From Microbacterium capsulatum (GTDB lineage Bacteria > Actinomycetota > Actinomycetes > Actinomycetales > Microbacteriaceae): a stretch of DNA of 64,000 nt. Below, piece after piece: positions 34,061-42,613 of the stretch. Both the position numbers and the translations under genes were made by a program. Each line of letters opens with the position of its first letter. Position 1 is the stretch's first letter. Where the stretch lies: positions 301,153-365,152 of the forward strand of contig NZ_JAVFCB010000003.1 of NCBI RefSeq assembly GCF_030865425.1, given 5' to 3'. The notes under the pieces were generated by a model. That model was not told where the DNA came from and did not search any database. It saw nothing but the letters and a program-made list of their open reading frames with translations.

Positions 34061-35668
34061 ATGACACGCTATTCCCCGGCCACGACCGTCCCCGCGCTGC
34101 TGTCCGACGTCCGCGCGTTCGGCGACCATCCTGCCGTCGTGGACGGAGACGACCGGGTGAGCTACCGCGACCTCGAGACGCGCGTGCACGAGGCCGCCCG
34201 GGCCTACCTCGCCGCGGGCGTCCGCCACGGCGACCGGGTCGCCGTGTGGGCGCCGAACCGGCTCGGCTTCATCCTCGCGATGCTCGGCGCGGAGGCGATC
34301 GGCGCCGCCGTCGTCCCCCTGAACACCCGCTACACCGGGCACGAGGCGGCGGGGATCCTCTCCCGCTCGCGGGCGAGCGTGCTGGTCCTCGCCGACGGGT
34401 TCCTCGGCCGGTCCTTCTCCCGCATGCTGCGCGAGGCGGCCGCGGACCTCGAGCCGGCCGACGGCGACGCCGTGCCCGGCCTCCCGCACCTCCGCCTCGT
34501 CGTCGACCTCGACGGCCGCGCCGGCGACGGCGGCACCGACTGGCGGAGCTTCCTCGACGCCGGGCGGAGCATCGACGACGAGACCCTGCGCCGGGCGCTC
34601 GACGCCGTCTCCCCGGACGACGTGATCGACATCCTGTACACGTCCGGGACCACCGGGATCCCCAAAGGCGTGATGAGCGCGCAGCGGCAGACCCTGGGCG
34701 TGGCCCGGGCCTGGGCGCAGGGCGCCGAGCTCTCCCCTGCGGACCGCTACGCGATCGTCAACCCGTTCTTCCACGGGTTCGGCTACAAGGCCGGCATGAT
34801 CGCCGCGCTCGTCGCGGGATCCACGATCCACCCGCTGCCCGTGCTCGACGCGGACGCCCTGCTCGAGGTGATCCAGCGGGAGGGCATCACGGTGCTGCCG
34901 GGCGTGCCGACCATCTTCACGACGCTGATCGACCACCCTCGGCTGAGCGAGTACGACCTGTCCTCGCTGCGCTTCTCGATCGCCGGCGCCACCGCCGCCC
35001 CGGCCACGCTGTTCCGCGACATGGTCGAGATCCTCGGCTTCCAGCGGGTGGCGCAGGCGTACGGGCTCACCGAGTGCGTGGTCGCGACGATGTCGCGCCA
35101 GGGCGAGTCGCTCGAGCACGCCCAGCAGACCACCGGACCGGCCATCGCCGGGATGGAGATCCGGGTCGTCGACGAGGAGGGGCGGGACGTCCCCACCGGA
35201 TCCGACGGCGAGATCCTGCTCCGCGGGGAGCAGGTCATGCTCGGGTACTTCGAGGACCCCGAGGCGACGAGCGCGGTGATCGACGAGGACGGCTGGTTCC
35301 ACACCGGCGACATCGGTCAGCTCGACGAGCACGGCTGCCTGAAGATCACCGACCGTCTCAAGGACATGTTCATCGTCGGCGGGTTCAACGTGTACCCGGC
35401 CGAGGTCGAGAACGTGCTGCGCAAGCACCCGGCGGTCAACGAGTCCGCGGTGATCGGGATCCCCGACGACCGCCTGGGATCGGTCGGGCGCGCCTACGTG
35501 GCGTTCCTCAGCGACATCGAGCACCGCCCGGACGCCGCGGAGCTGACGGCGTTCTGCCGCGAGCGTCTCGCCAACTTCAAGGTGCCCGCGGAGTTCGTGA
35601 TCGTGGAGGACTTCCCGCGCGTCGCGACGGGGAAGATCCTGAAGGCGGAGCTGCGCCGCCTGGCCTGA
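34061..35668 (+). CDS. fadD3: FadD3-like acyl-CoA synthetase (HIP-CoA synthetase)
   Basis: A 535-residue AMP-forming acyl-CoA synthetase, slightly longer than mycobacterial FadD3 (about 503). The ATP loop is ILYTSGTTGIPKGVMSAQRQ; VNPFFHGFGYKAGMIAALVA, AYGLTECVVATM, WFHTGDIGQLDEHGCLKITD and KDMFIVGGFNVYPAEVE complete the family motifs, with the final lysine in ATGKILKAELRRL. FadD3 charges the propionate side chain of HIP with CoA, the first step of C/D ring breakdown. AAGGA precedes ATG 34061. Divergent from kstR2, as an inducer-forming enzyme would be expected to be. Confidence 0.85.
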   Translation: MTRYSPATTVPALLSDVRAFGDHPAVVDGDDRVSYRDLETRVHEAARAYLAAGVRHGDRVAVWAPNRLGFILAMLGAEAIGAAVVPLNTRYTGHEAAGILSRSRASVLVLADGFLGRSFSRMLREAAADLEPADGDAVPGLPHLRLVVDLDGRAGDGGTDWRSFLDAGRSIDDETLRRALDAVSPDDVIDILYTSGTTGIPKGVMSAQRQTLGVARAWAQGAELSPADRYAIVNPFFHGFGYKAGMIAALVAGSTIHPLPVLDADALLEVIQREGITVLPGVPTIFTTLIDHPRLSEYDLSSLRFSIAGATAAPATLFRDMVEILGFQRVAQAYGLTECVVATMSRQGESLEHAQQTTGPAIAGMEIRVVDEEGRDVPTGSDGEILLRGEQVMLGYFEDPEATSAVIDEDGWFHTGDIGQLDEHGCLKITDRLKDMFIVGGFNVYPAEVENVLRKHPAVNESAVIGIPDDRLGSVGRAYVAFLSDIEHRPDAAELTAFCRERLANFKVPAEFVIVEDFPRVATGKILKAELRRLA

Positions 35669-35688
35669 GCGCCCGTGGCGGCCCCGCG

Positions 35689-35710
35689 CCCCCGGGGTTC
35701 GCCCCGGGGG
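35689..35710. terminator. terminator with UUCG loop after fadD3
   Basis: CCCCCGGGG (35689-35697), TTCG loop, CCCCGGGGG (35702-35710), extended outward by GCG/TGC pairs. Lies between convergent genes. Confidence 0.75.
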
Positions 35711-35720
35711 TGCGTCCGGC

Positions 35721-36581
35721 TCAGACCCAGCGCGGACGCGGCGAGGCGAGCAGTCCGACCGGCGCGATCGCCTCGGCGAGGACGCCGTCGAGCGCCGCGG
35801 CGACCGCCGCCGCGTCCCAGCTCTCGCGCTGGGCGACCGAGGACAGCTGAGGCGGATCCATGAGCCCGAGCCGCCGCCCGTCGAAGCGCACGATCTGGCC
35901 CGTCATCGGCGCGGAGGCCGCGCTCAGCAGGTGCACGACCGCGGGCGCGACACTCTCGGGCCTGCCTCCGGGGAAACGTGCGCTGGCGGAGCTCTGCACC
36001 GACATCGCCGTGTGCGCGAGCGGCGCGATCGCGTTGCAGCGGATCCCCGCGTCGGCCCCTTCGAGCGCCCACGCGTAGGTGAGGGACATCACGGCCCCCT
36101 TGGTCGCTCCGTAGAGCGAGAGGCCCGCGAGACCCTGCAGCGCCCCCGACGCGACCGTCACGATGCTGCCGCCGGTGCCGGCCGCACGCATCGCCCGCAT
36201 CGCCGCGGTCGCGCCGTGGACGACGCCGGCCACGTTCGTCGCGAGCATCTCCGCGACATCGACGGCGTCGACGTCGACCGCGTCACCGGAGCGCATCAGC
36301 CCGGCGTTGGCGACGAATCCGTCGATGCGGCCGAACGAGGAGACGCACAGCGCCGCCAGTTCCTCCGCCGCCGCAGGATCCCGCACGTCGTGCCGCAGTG
36401 CGATGGCGCGGCCTCCGGCCCCGCGGATCCGGGCGGCGACGGCTTCCGCGGCGGTCCCGTCGAGGTCGGCGACGACCACCCCGGCCCCCGCCTCGGCGCA
36501 GGCCAGCGCGTAGGCGCGCCCGAGGCCGGCCGCCGACCCGGTGATCGCGACGGCCGCCCCGTCGAGCGGACCCGCGGTCAG
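35721..36581 (-). CDS. short-chain dehydrogenase/reductase (SDR) with probable CTG start
   Basis: A 286-residue SDR: ITGSAAGLGRAYALACAEAG, VVVADLDGT, Ser in VTVASGALQG and YGATK. No ATG, GTG or TTG lies before the cofactor loop. A CTG at 36581 overlaps the thiolase stop (CTGA) with GGAGAGG five bases upstream, in the place where the other junctions of this operon have ATGA, so CTG is the most likely start. The C-terminal 40 residues are an unusual Ala-rich tail. Last gene of a leftward SDR-thiolase-SDR operon. Confidence 0.78.
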   Translation of the reverse strand: MTAGPLDGAAVAITGSAAGLGRAYALACAEAGAGVVVADLDGTAAEAVAARIRGAGGRAIALRHDVRDPAAAEELAALCVSSFGRIDGFVANAGLMRSGDAVDVDAVDVAEMLATNVAGVVHGATAAMRAMRAAGTGGSIVTVASGALQGLAGLSLYGATKGAVMSLTYAWALEGADAGIRCNAIAPLAHTAMSVQSSASARFPGGRPESVAPAVVHLLSAASAPMTGQIVRFDGRRLGLMDPPQLSSVAQRESWDAAAVAAALDGVLAEAIAPVGLLASPRPRWV

Positions 36582-37798
36582 CTCAGCCTCTCCAGCACGA
36601 GCGCCATGCCCTGGCCCCCGGCCACGCACATCGTCTCGACGCCGAACTGCGCGTCGCGCTCCTGCATCGCGTGGATGAGGGTCGTGGTGATGCGGGCGCC
36701 GGTCATGCCGAACGGGTGGCCGAGTGCGATCGCACCGCCGTTCACGTTCACCCGGTCCGGATCGATGCCGATGTCGTCGATCGAGGGCAGCACCTGCGCC
36801 GCGAAGGCCTCGTTGATCTCGAGGAGGTCGATGTCGGAGATCGACAGCTTCGCGTGGCGCAGCGCCTGCGCCACGGCGCCCACGGGGCCCAGGCCCATGA
36901 TCTCGGCGCTCAGCGCGGAGACGCCGGTCGAGACCACCCGGGCGAGCGGGGCGAGGCCCAGCTCCCTGGCCCGGGTGTCGCTCATGATCACCAGCGCCGC
37001 GGCGCCGTCGTTGAGGGGACAGCAGTTCGCCGCGGTCACGGTGCCGTGCGGGCGGAACACCGGCTGCAGTCCGGAGACGCTCTCCAGGGTGACGCCCGCC
37101 CGGGGGCCGTCGTCGGCCGAAACGACGGTGCCGTCGCCGAGCGTCACCGGGGTGATGTCCCGATCCCAGAAGCCGCGGGCCTTCGCCTCCTGCGCGAGCC
37201 GCTGGCTGCGCACCGCCCACTCGTCCTGCGCCTGCCGGGAGACGCCGCGGAACTGCGCGACGTTCTCGGCCGTGTCGCCCATCGAGATGTAGATGTCCGG
37301 CAGCTCGCCGCGGGTGCGGGGATCGGCCCAGGTCGACGTCGGATCCTCGGCCAGCGCACGGGTGCGCTCCGCCGCCGCGGCGTACGCCGGGTGCTTCGTG
37401 TCGGGCATGCCGTCGGCCTTGCCCAGGCCGAAGCGCGAGACCGTCTCGACGCCCGCCGAGATGAACACGTCGCCCTCGCCCGCCTTGATCGCGTGCAGGG
37501 CCATGCGGGTGGTCTGCAGCGACGAGGAGCAGTAGCGGTGCACGGTCGTGCCCGGCACCGAGTCCAGCCCCAGCTGCAGGCCGATCTGGCGGGCGATGTT
37601 GTAGCCCTGCTCGCCGGCGGGCTGGCCGCAGCCCACCATCATGTCGTCGATCGTGGCGGGATCCAGCTCGGGCACCTGGTCGAGCGCCGCCCGCACCATC
37701 TGCACGGCGAGGTCGTCGGCGCGCATGTCCTTGAGCGAGCCCTTGTTCGCCCGGCCGATCGGCGAGCGGGCGGCGGATACGATGACCGCTTCGGTCAT
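36578..37798 (-). CDS. thiolase (acetyl-CoA acetyltransferase family)
   Basis: A 406-residue thiolase with Cys in TTVHRYCSSSLQTTRMALHA, NVNGGAIALGHPFGMTGARI and TMCVAGGQGMALVLERL. It is the third thiolase in the window and differs from the FadA6-like one at the nucleophile loop. In the island it may cleave a side-chain or ring-derived 3-oxoacyl-CoA. Overlaps the upstream SDR by ATGA and the downstream SDR by CTGA. Confidence 0.88.
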   Translation of the reverse strand: MTEAVIVSAARSPIGRANKGSLKDMRADDLAVQMVRAALDQVPELDPATIDDMMVGCGQPAGEQGYNIARQIGLQLGLDSVPGTTVHRYCSSSLQTTRMALHAIKAGEGDVFISAGVETVSRFGLGKADGMPDTKHPAYAAAAERTRALAEDPTSTWADPRTRGELPDIYISMGDTAENVAQFRGVSRQAQDEWAVRSQRLAQEAKARGFWDRDITPVTLGDGTVVSADDGPRAGVTLESVSGLQPVFRPHGTVTAANCCPLNDGAAALVIMSDTRARELGLAPLARVVSTGVSALSAEIMGLGPVGAVAQALRHAKLSISDIDLLEINEAFAAQVLPSIDDIGIDPDRVNVNGGAIALGHPFGMTGARITTTLIHAMQERDAQFGVETMCVAGGQGMALVLERLS

Positions 37799-38616
37799 TT
37801 CTGGTCTCCTTCATGGTCGCTGCCACGGCCTCCGCCGTGGCGAGGGAAGACGGTCGGGGCGTCGGGGGTGTGCACGAGGAACGCGGGCCACTCCCCGCCG
37901 CCGTCCACCGGGACCACCGCCCCGGTGATGTGTCCCGCGAGCGGCGACGCGAGCAGCACGCAGGCGTCGCCGATCTCGGCCGGGCTCGCCAGGCGTCCCC
38001 GCGGGATCGTCTCGGCGATGCGCTCGTAGGTCGCGGCGTCGCCGTAGTGCTCGGCGGCGCCCTCGGTCGCGACGAGCCCGCAGCTGACCGCGTTGACCCG
38101 GACGTGCGGCGCCCACTCGGCCGCGAGGCTCTGCGTCAGGCTCTCCATGGCCGCCTTGGCCGCGCCGTACACCGCGGTGCCGGGGCTCGGGCGGCGTGCG
38201 CTGATCGAGGTCACGTTGACGAGGGATCCGCGGCTCGCGCGCAGGTGCTCGAGTACCGCGCGCGACACGAACGCGGCGGAGAGGAAGTTGAGCTCGGTGA
38301 TCGCCCGCAGGTATCGCGGCGAACCGTCCTCGAAGCGGCCGAACGGCGAGCCGCCGGCGTTGTTGACGACCACATCGAGGCGCCCGCGGCGCTCCATCAC
38401 GTCGGAGATCCAGCCGTCCACGGCCTCCGGATCGCGCACGTCCACGGGGCGGAAGACGACGCCGGGGGCGAGGGAGGCGGCATCGGGCTCCGTGCGACCG
38501 CAGATCTCGACCTCGGCACCGGCCGCGAGGAACCTGTCGACGATGCCGGCGCCCACGCCTCGTCCGCCGCCGGTGACGAGGACGACCCGGCCGGTCAGAT
38601 CGATGGTCACGCTCAC
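37795..38616 (-). CDS. short-chain dehydrogenase/reductase (SDR)
   Basis: A 273-residue SDR: VTGGGRGVGAGIVDRFLAAG, EICGRTEP (Arg suggests NADP), NNAGGSPFG, Ser in VNVTSISARR and YGAAK. The last 20 residues (PRHGGGRGSDHEGDQK) are a polar tail. GTG 38616 has GGAG five bases upstream. First gene of the leftward SDR-thiolase-SDR operon and divergent from another SDR across the operator at 38654. Confidence 0.85.
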   Translation of the reverse strand: MSVTIDLTGRVVLVTGGGRGVGAGIVDRFLAAGAEVEICGRTEPDAASLAPGVVFRPVDVRDPEAVDGWISDVMERRGRLDVVVNNAGGSPFGRFEDGSPRYLRAITELNFLSAAFVSRAVLEHLRASRGSLVNVTSISARRPSPGTAVYGAAKAAMESLTQSLAAEWAPHVRVNAVSCGLVATEGAAEHYGDAATYERIAETIPRGRLASPAEIGDACVLLASPLAGHITGAVVPVDGGGEWPAFLVHTPDAPTVFPRHGGGRGSDHEGDQK

Positions 38617-38643
38617 TGGATCTCCTCGCGTCGTCGCGGTCTC

Positions 38644-38672
38644 TGGTCACCTTACCAAACAAATGCTAGTTT
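38644..38672 (+). promoter_or_regulatory. leaderless promoter with operator in the spacer (site 9)
   Basis: TGGTCA (38644-38649), 17 bp, TAGTTT (38667-38672), six bases, then ATG 38679. Operator ACCAAACAAATGCTAGTT (38654-38671) occupies the spacer and -10. No ribosome site is present. Confidence 0.65.
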
Positions 38673-38678
38673 TGGTGC

Positions 38679-39521
38679 ATGGAGCAGCGCAGCGCAGCGT
38701 CCCCCGGCAGCCCCGACCGCACCGCCGTCGTCACCGGCGGCGGAGGAGGGATCGGCGGCGCCGTCAGCCGCCGCCTCGCCCGCGACGGTCTGCGGGTGAT
38801 CCTCGTCGACGTCGACGCGGAGGGCGCGGCCGGCACGGCGGAGCGCATCCGCGGCGAGGGCGGCAGCGCTCTCGCACTCGTCGGCGACATCACGCGCGAC
38901 GAGACGGTCGAACAGCTCGGGGCGCTGATCGACGGCGAGACCGCGGACGGGATCGAGGTGCTGGTCAACAACGTCGGGGACTTCCGGCCCGCCCGCGCCG
39001 TCTTCCACAAGAGCTCCCCCGACCAGTGGGAGGCGCTGCACCGGATCAACCTGCACCACGTCTTCGCGGTGAGCCACCTCGTCATCCCCGCGATGATCGC
39101 CCGCGGCGATGGCGCGATCGTGAACGTCTCCACGGTCGAGGCGTTCCGCGGCATCCCCGGCAACGCCGTCTACTCGGCGTACAAGGCCGGGGTGAGCGCG
39201 TTCACGAAGAGCCTCGCCGTCGAACTCGGCCCGAGCGGGATCCGGGTGAACGCCATCGCGCCGGATCTCACCGACACCGCGCAGACCCCCGCCGATGCGA
39301 TGCTCGAGGGCCGGGATCCCGCGCTCGTCCGGTCCTGGGTGCCGCTGGGGCGGTTCGGGTCCCCCGACGACCACGCCGAGGTCGTGTCCTTCCTGGCCTC
39401 CGATGCGGCCCGCTTCGTCACCGGGCACACCATCCCCGTGGACGGCGGCACCCTCGCCGCATCGGGCTGGTACGGGCGCACCGCGACCCGCGGCTGGACG
39501 AACCGCCCGGACGGCGCATGA
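38679..39521 (+). CDS. short-chain dehydrogenase/reductase (SDR)
   Basis: A 280-residue SDR: VTGGGGGIGGAVSRRLARDG, VDVDAEG (Asp, so NAD is likely), NNVGDFRP in place of NNAG, Ser in VNVSTVEAFRG and YSAYK. The C-terminus carries an extra 20 residues. ATG 38679 lies eight bases after an operator with no ribosome site, so the message is probably leaderless. Coupled by ATGA to a SnoaL-like gene. Confidence 0.85.
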   Translation: MEQRSAASPGSPDRTAVVTGGGGGIGGAVSRRLARDGLRVILVDVDAEGAAGTAERIRGEGGSALALVGDITRDETVEQLGALIDGETADGIEVLVNNVGDFRPARAVFHKSSPDQWEALHRINLHHVFAVSHLVIPAMIARGDGAIVNVSTVEAFRGIPGNAVYSAYKAGVSAFTKSLAVELGPSGIRVNAIAPDLTDTAQTPADAMLEGRDPALVRSWVPLGRFGSPDDHAEVVSFLASDAARFVTGHTIPVDGGTLAASGWYGRTATRGWTNRPDGA

Positions 39522-40027
39522 GCGAGGCGGAGGACCGGGCCGCGATCCACCGGCTCGTGCTGGAATACTGCCGCGCGGTCGATCGAGGGGACGACGCCGG
39601 CGTCCGCGCCGTGTACGCGCCCGACGGCGTCGACCACCACACCGGGTTCTCCGGGCCCGCCGACGACTACGTCGCCTGGCTGCGCGAGCGCATCGCGGTC
39701 TTCGACGGCACGATGCATCTGGTCGGCAACCACCTGGCCGAGCTGAACGGCGATCACGCGGTCGCCGAGACGTACGGCACCGCGGTGCACTGGGGTTCGC
39801 CGCACGACGATCCGGCCCGCAACTTCACCAGCGGGTTCCGCTATCTCGATCACCTGCGCCGGGACCCGGAGGGCTGGCGGATCGTCGAGCGCTTCGCGGT
39901 CCGGGAATGGACCCGTTCCGATGCCGGGCGGATCGTCGCGCCCGAGGGGCCGGGACCCCGCGGCAGCAGGGGCCCGGGGGATCCGCTGCACGCGCTGCGG
40001 GCCCGGATCCTGCCGCCGGGCGCCTGA
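39518..40027 (+). CDS. SnoaL-like (NTF2-fold) protein 1
   Basis: A 169-residue NTF2-like alpha+beta barrel protein: IHRLVLEYCRAVDRGDDAGV, YAPDGVDHHTGFSGP, MHLVGNHLAELNGDHAVAET and FRYLDHLRRDPEGWRI. The Tyr-Cys, Asp and His cluster resembles the pocket of SnoaL/scytalone dehydratase and bile acid 7-dehydratase proteins, which eliminate water from ring hydroxyls. Coupled to an SDR by ATGA, which suits an oxidise-then-dehydrate pair. Its function is inferred from fold and context. Confidence 0.75.
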   Translation: MSEAEDRAAIHRLVLEYCRAVDRGDDAGVRAVYAPDGVDHHTGFSGPADDYVAWLRERIAVFDGTMHLVGNHLAELNGDHAVAETYGTAVHWGSPHDDPARNFTSGFRYLDHLRRDPEGWRIVERFAVREWTRSDAGRIVAPEGPGPRGSRGPGDPLHALRARILPPGA

Positions 40028-40058
40028 CCTCGGCCCGCCGGGGACGCCGGCGGATGGC

Positions 40059-40799
40059 TCAGGCCGCGGACTCGGCGTCCGGTCCGCCGAAGTACGCCTT
40101 CTGCAGGTCCTCCAGGGTGACCGTGTCGGCCGCTCCGGCCAGCACGGTGCGCCCCATCTCGATGACGCTCACGTCGTCTGCGATCGCGACCGAGTCCTGC
40201 ACCGCCTGCTCGACGAGCAGGATCCCCATGCCGGTCTCCTTCAGCGCGTGCACGCGCTCCATGACCTCCTTGACGATCACCGGGGCCAGACCCTGGCTCG
40301 GCTCGTCGAGGATGAGCAGTCTGGGCTTGGCCATCAGGGCCTGCCCGATGGCGAGCATCTGCTGCTGGCCGCCGGACATGCTCGCGGCGGTGAGGGAGCG
40401 CTTCTCGCCGAGGATCGGGAACAGCTCGTAGATCTCCCGCACCGCGCGGTCCAGTGCGCGCCGGGCCTTGCCGGTGGACATGCCGCCGAGGAGCAGGTTC
40501 TGCTCGATGGTGAGCTCGTGGAACACGCGCTTGCCCTCCTGGACGTACGACATGCCCCGGCCGACCCGCTTATGGGCGGGCACGTCGCCGAGGGTCTCGC
40601 CGCGGTAGCGCACGGTCCCACCCGAGGCCCGGTTCAGCCCGGTGATCGCACGCAGCGTGGTGGTCTTGCCCGCGCCGTTGCGACCGAGCAGAACCGTGAT
40701 GCCGCCGGCGCGCACCGTGAGCGACACGTCGCGCACGACCTTCAGGTCGCCGTAGCCGGTCTGCAGATGCTCGACCTCGAGCAGGATCTCATCAGTCAT
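40059..40799 (-). CDS. livF: Liv-type ABC transporter ATP-binding protein (LivF)
   Basis: A 246-residue LivF-type ATPase: Walker A GRNGAGKTTTLRAITGL, YVQEGKRVFHELTIEQNL, signature MSGGQQQMLAIGQALM, Walker B LLILDEPSQGLAP and switch His region LVEQAVQ (Gln instead of the usual His-nearby order VEQ is typical of LivF). It is the last gene of the leftward transporter operon and overlaps the fused livM-livG gene by eight bases. Hydrolyses ATP on the cytoplasmic side. Confidence 0.92.
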   Translation of the reverse strand: MTDEILLEVEHLQTGYGDLKVVRDVSLTVRAGGITVLLGRNGAGKTTTLRAITGLNRASGGTVRYRGETLGDVPAHKRVGRGMSYVQEGKRVFHELTIEQNLLLGGMSTGKARRALDRAVREIYELFPILGEKRSLTAASMSGGQQQMLAIGQALMAKPRLLILDEPSQGLAPVIVKEVMERVHALKETGMGILLVEQAVQDSVAIADDVSVIEMGRTVLAGAADTVTLEDLQKAYFGGPDAESAA

Positions 40800-42612
40800 C
40801 GTCGCCTCCGTGTGCGGTCGTCACGTCCTCGGGCGTCACGCCCAGGTACTCCTGCATCACGCGCGGATCGCTCTCGATCTCGGCCGATGTGCCGTGCGCC
40901 ATGACCTTGCCCTGGGCGAGCACGTAGATGTCGTCGGAGAGGCGCAGCACCAGCTGGAAGTTGTGCTCGACCAGGACCACGGTCATCCCGGCGTCGCGGA
41001 GGCGCGTGATGAGCGAGGCGAGAACGTCGAGCTCGTCCTCGTCCAGACCGGAGGCGACCTCGTCGAGGAGGAGCACCTTGGGGCCCCCGACCAGGCTGCG
41101 GGCGACCTCGAGCAGGCGGCGGTTGCCGAGCGGCAGCGCGGTGGCGAGCTCGTGGCGGTGGGCGCTGAGGCCCACGAGGGCGAGAGCGCGCTCCGCCTCG
41201 AGCCGGTCCTCGCGGCGCACCCGCCGGAACACCGGCAGCCGCAGGACGGCGCCGAGGATCCCGACGCGGTCGCGGGCGTAGCGGCCGGACTCGACGGTCT
41301 CCAGGACCGTGAGCTTCTCCGGAAGGTTCGGGGTCTGGAAGGTGCGCGAGACGCCGGCCCGGGCGACCCGGTACGAGGGGAGCCCGCTGATCTCGTGGGC
41401 GTCCAGCGTGATCGCCCCGGAGTCGGTCCGGTAGAAGCCGGAGATCATGTTCAGCAGGGTGGTCTTGCCGGATCCGTTCGGGCCGATGATCGCGGTGACC
41501 GCACCCGGCCGGGCGTCGACGCTGACCTCGGTGAGCGCCTTGTTCCCGCCGAAGGCCTTCGAGACGTCGGAGATCCGGAGGTGCGCACCGCTCATCTCGG
41601 GGATCTCGGCCTCCGCCGCCGGGGCCTCCTGCACGCCGGTCACACGCCGCGCCGCGGCATCCGCCCGACGGATCAGGGACCAGGCGAGGCCCGACAGGCC
41701 GCCGGTGAACAGCACGCCGCCGAACAGCAGGAAGGCGCCCGTGATGATGAGGCCGTACTGCTGGAAGTTCGTGGCCTGGTTCATCCCGAACTGCAGGACC
41801 GCCGCGCCCACCACGGCGCCGTAGATGCTGGAGGATCCGCCGAAGATCGACGCCGCGAGGACCGTCATCGCGAAGGAGAACGAGAACGCCTCCGGCGAGA
41901 TGAACAGGTCGAGGTTGGCGAACATGACGCCGGCGATGCCGGCCGGCAGCGCACCCAGGGCGTACGCGGTGAGCTTCGCGCGGAAGACGGAGATCCCGAT
42001 CGACGAGGCGAGGACGGGGCTCTGCTTGAGGACGCGCAGCGCCGTGCCGTGGCGCGACACGACGACGTTGCGCATGACCGCGAACCATCCGATCACGAGC
42101 GCGATGATGATGACGTAGTACGCGGACGGGTCGATCATCTCGCCCGCGAAGGTCGGCGGCGCGATGCCGGCGAGGCCGTTGCGGCCGCCGGTGACGCCCT
42201 TGAACATCGACAGCACGTCGGGGACGAGCAGGATCAGGAAGAACGAGGTCATGGCGAGCGACCAGCTGCCCAGGCGGAGCCCGGGGATGCCCGAGATCAG
42301 GCCGACGATCAGCGCGGCCGCCGCACCGGCGATCAGCTGCAGCCAGATCTCGGTGATCCCTGCGGCGCCGATCATCCCGGCGGTGTAGGCACCGGCGGCG
42401 TACATCGCCACCTGGCCCATCGCGAGCTCGCCCGCGTAGCCGAGGGACAGGTTCATCCCGGACACGATCAGGGCCATCAGCAGCGTCAGCTCGACCTGCC
42501 GGATCACGGGATAGTCGGTTCCCACGGACGGCAGGGCGATCAGCGCGACGCCGATGATCAGCGGCCACACCCAGCCGGGCACGGCGCGGAGCTTCAACCA
42601 GAACGCGGCCAT
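40792..42612 (-). CDS. fused Liv-type permease and ATPase (LivM-LivG)
   Basis: A 606-residue fusion. Residues 1 to about 330 are a LivM-type permease with about nine to ten membrane segments (GMNLSLGYAGELAMGQVAMY, GLAGIAPP). After a short linker rich in Ala and Glu, residues from about 345 form a LivG ATPase: Walker A GPNGSGKTTLLNMISGFYR, SRTFQTPNL, LPLGNRRLLEVARSLVGGPK (degenerate signature) and LLLDEVASGLDEDEL, where Val-Ala replaces the usual Pro-Ala. ATG 42612 lies one base after the livH stop. Confidence 0.9.
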   Translation of the reverse strand: MAAFWLKLRAVPGWVWPLIIGVALIALPSVGTDYPVIRQVELTLLMALIVSGMNLSLGYAGELAMGQVAMYAAGAYTAGMIGAAGITEIWLQLIAGAAAALIVGLISGIPGLRLGSWSLAMTSFFLILLVPDVLSMFKGVTGGRNGLAGIAPPTFAGEMIDPSAYYVIIIALVIGWFAVMRNVVVSRHGTALRVLKQSPVLASSIGISVFRAKLTAYALGALPAGIAGVMFANLDLFISPEAFSFSFAMTVLAASIFGGSSSIYGAVVGAAVLQFGMNQATNFQQYGLIITGAFLLFGGVLFTGGLSGLAWSLIRRADAAARRVTGVQEAPAAEAEIPEMSGAHLRISDVSKAFGGNKALTEVSVDARPGAVTAIIGPNGSGKTTLLNMISGFYRTDSGAITLDAHEISGLPSYRVARAGVSRTFQTPNLPEKLTVLETVESGRYARDRVGILGAVLRLPVFRRVRREDRLEAERALALVGLSAHRHELATALPLGNRRLLEVARSLVGGPKVLLLDEVASGLDEDELDVLASLITRLRDAGMTVVLVEHNFQLVLRLSDDIYVLAQGKVMAHGTSAEIESDPRVMQEYLGVTPEDVTTAHGGDDD

Positions 42613-42613
42613 G

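Noticed and set aside
36578..37798. FadA5 for the thiolase
   Set aside because: The nucleophile loop (HRYCSSSLQ) is unlike the CQCGSGQQ type of FadA5; only a general thiolase call is justified.
35721..37826. A 701-residue thiolase-SDR fusion reading
   Set aside because: The frame is open across both genes, but the thiolase is encoded in another frame (36578-37798). Only the C-terminal SDR part is genuine.
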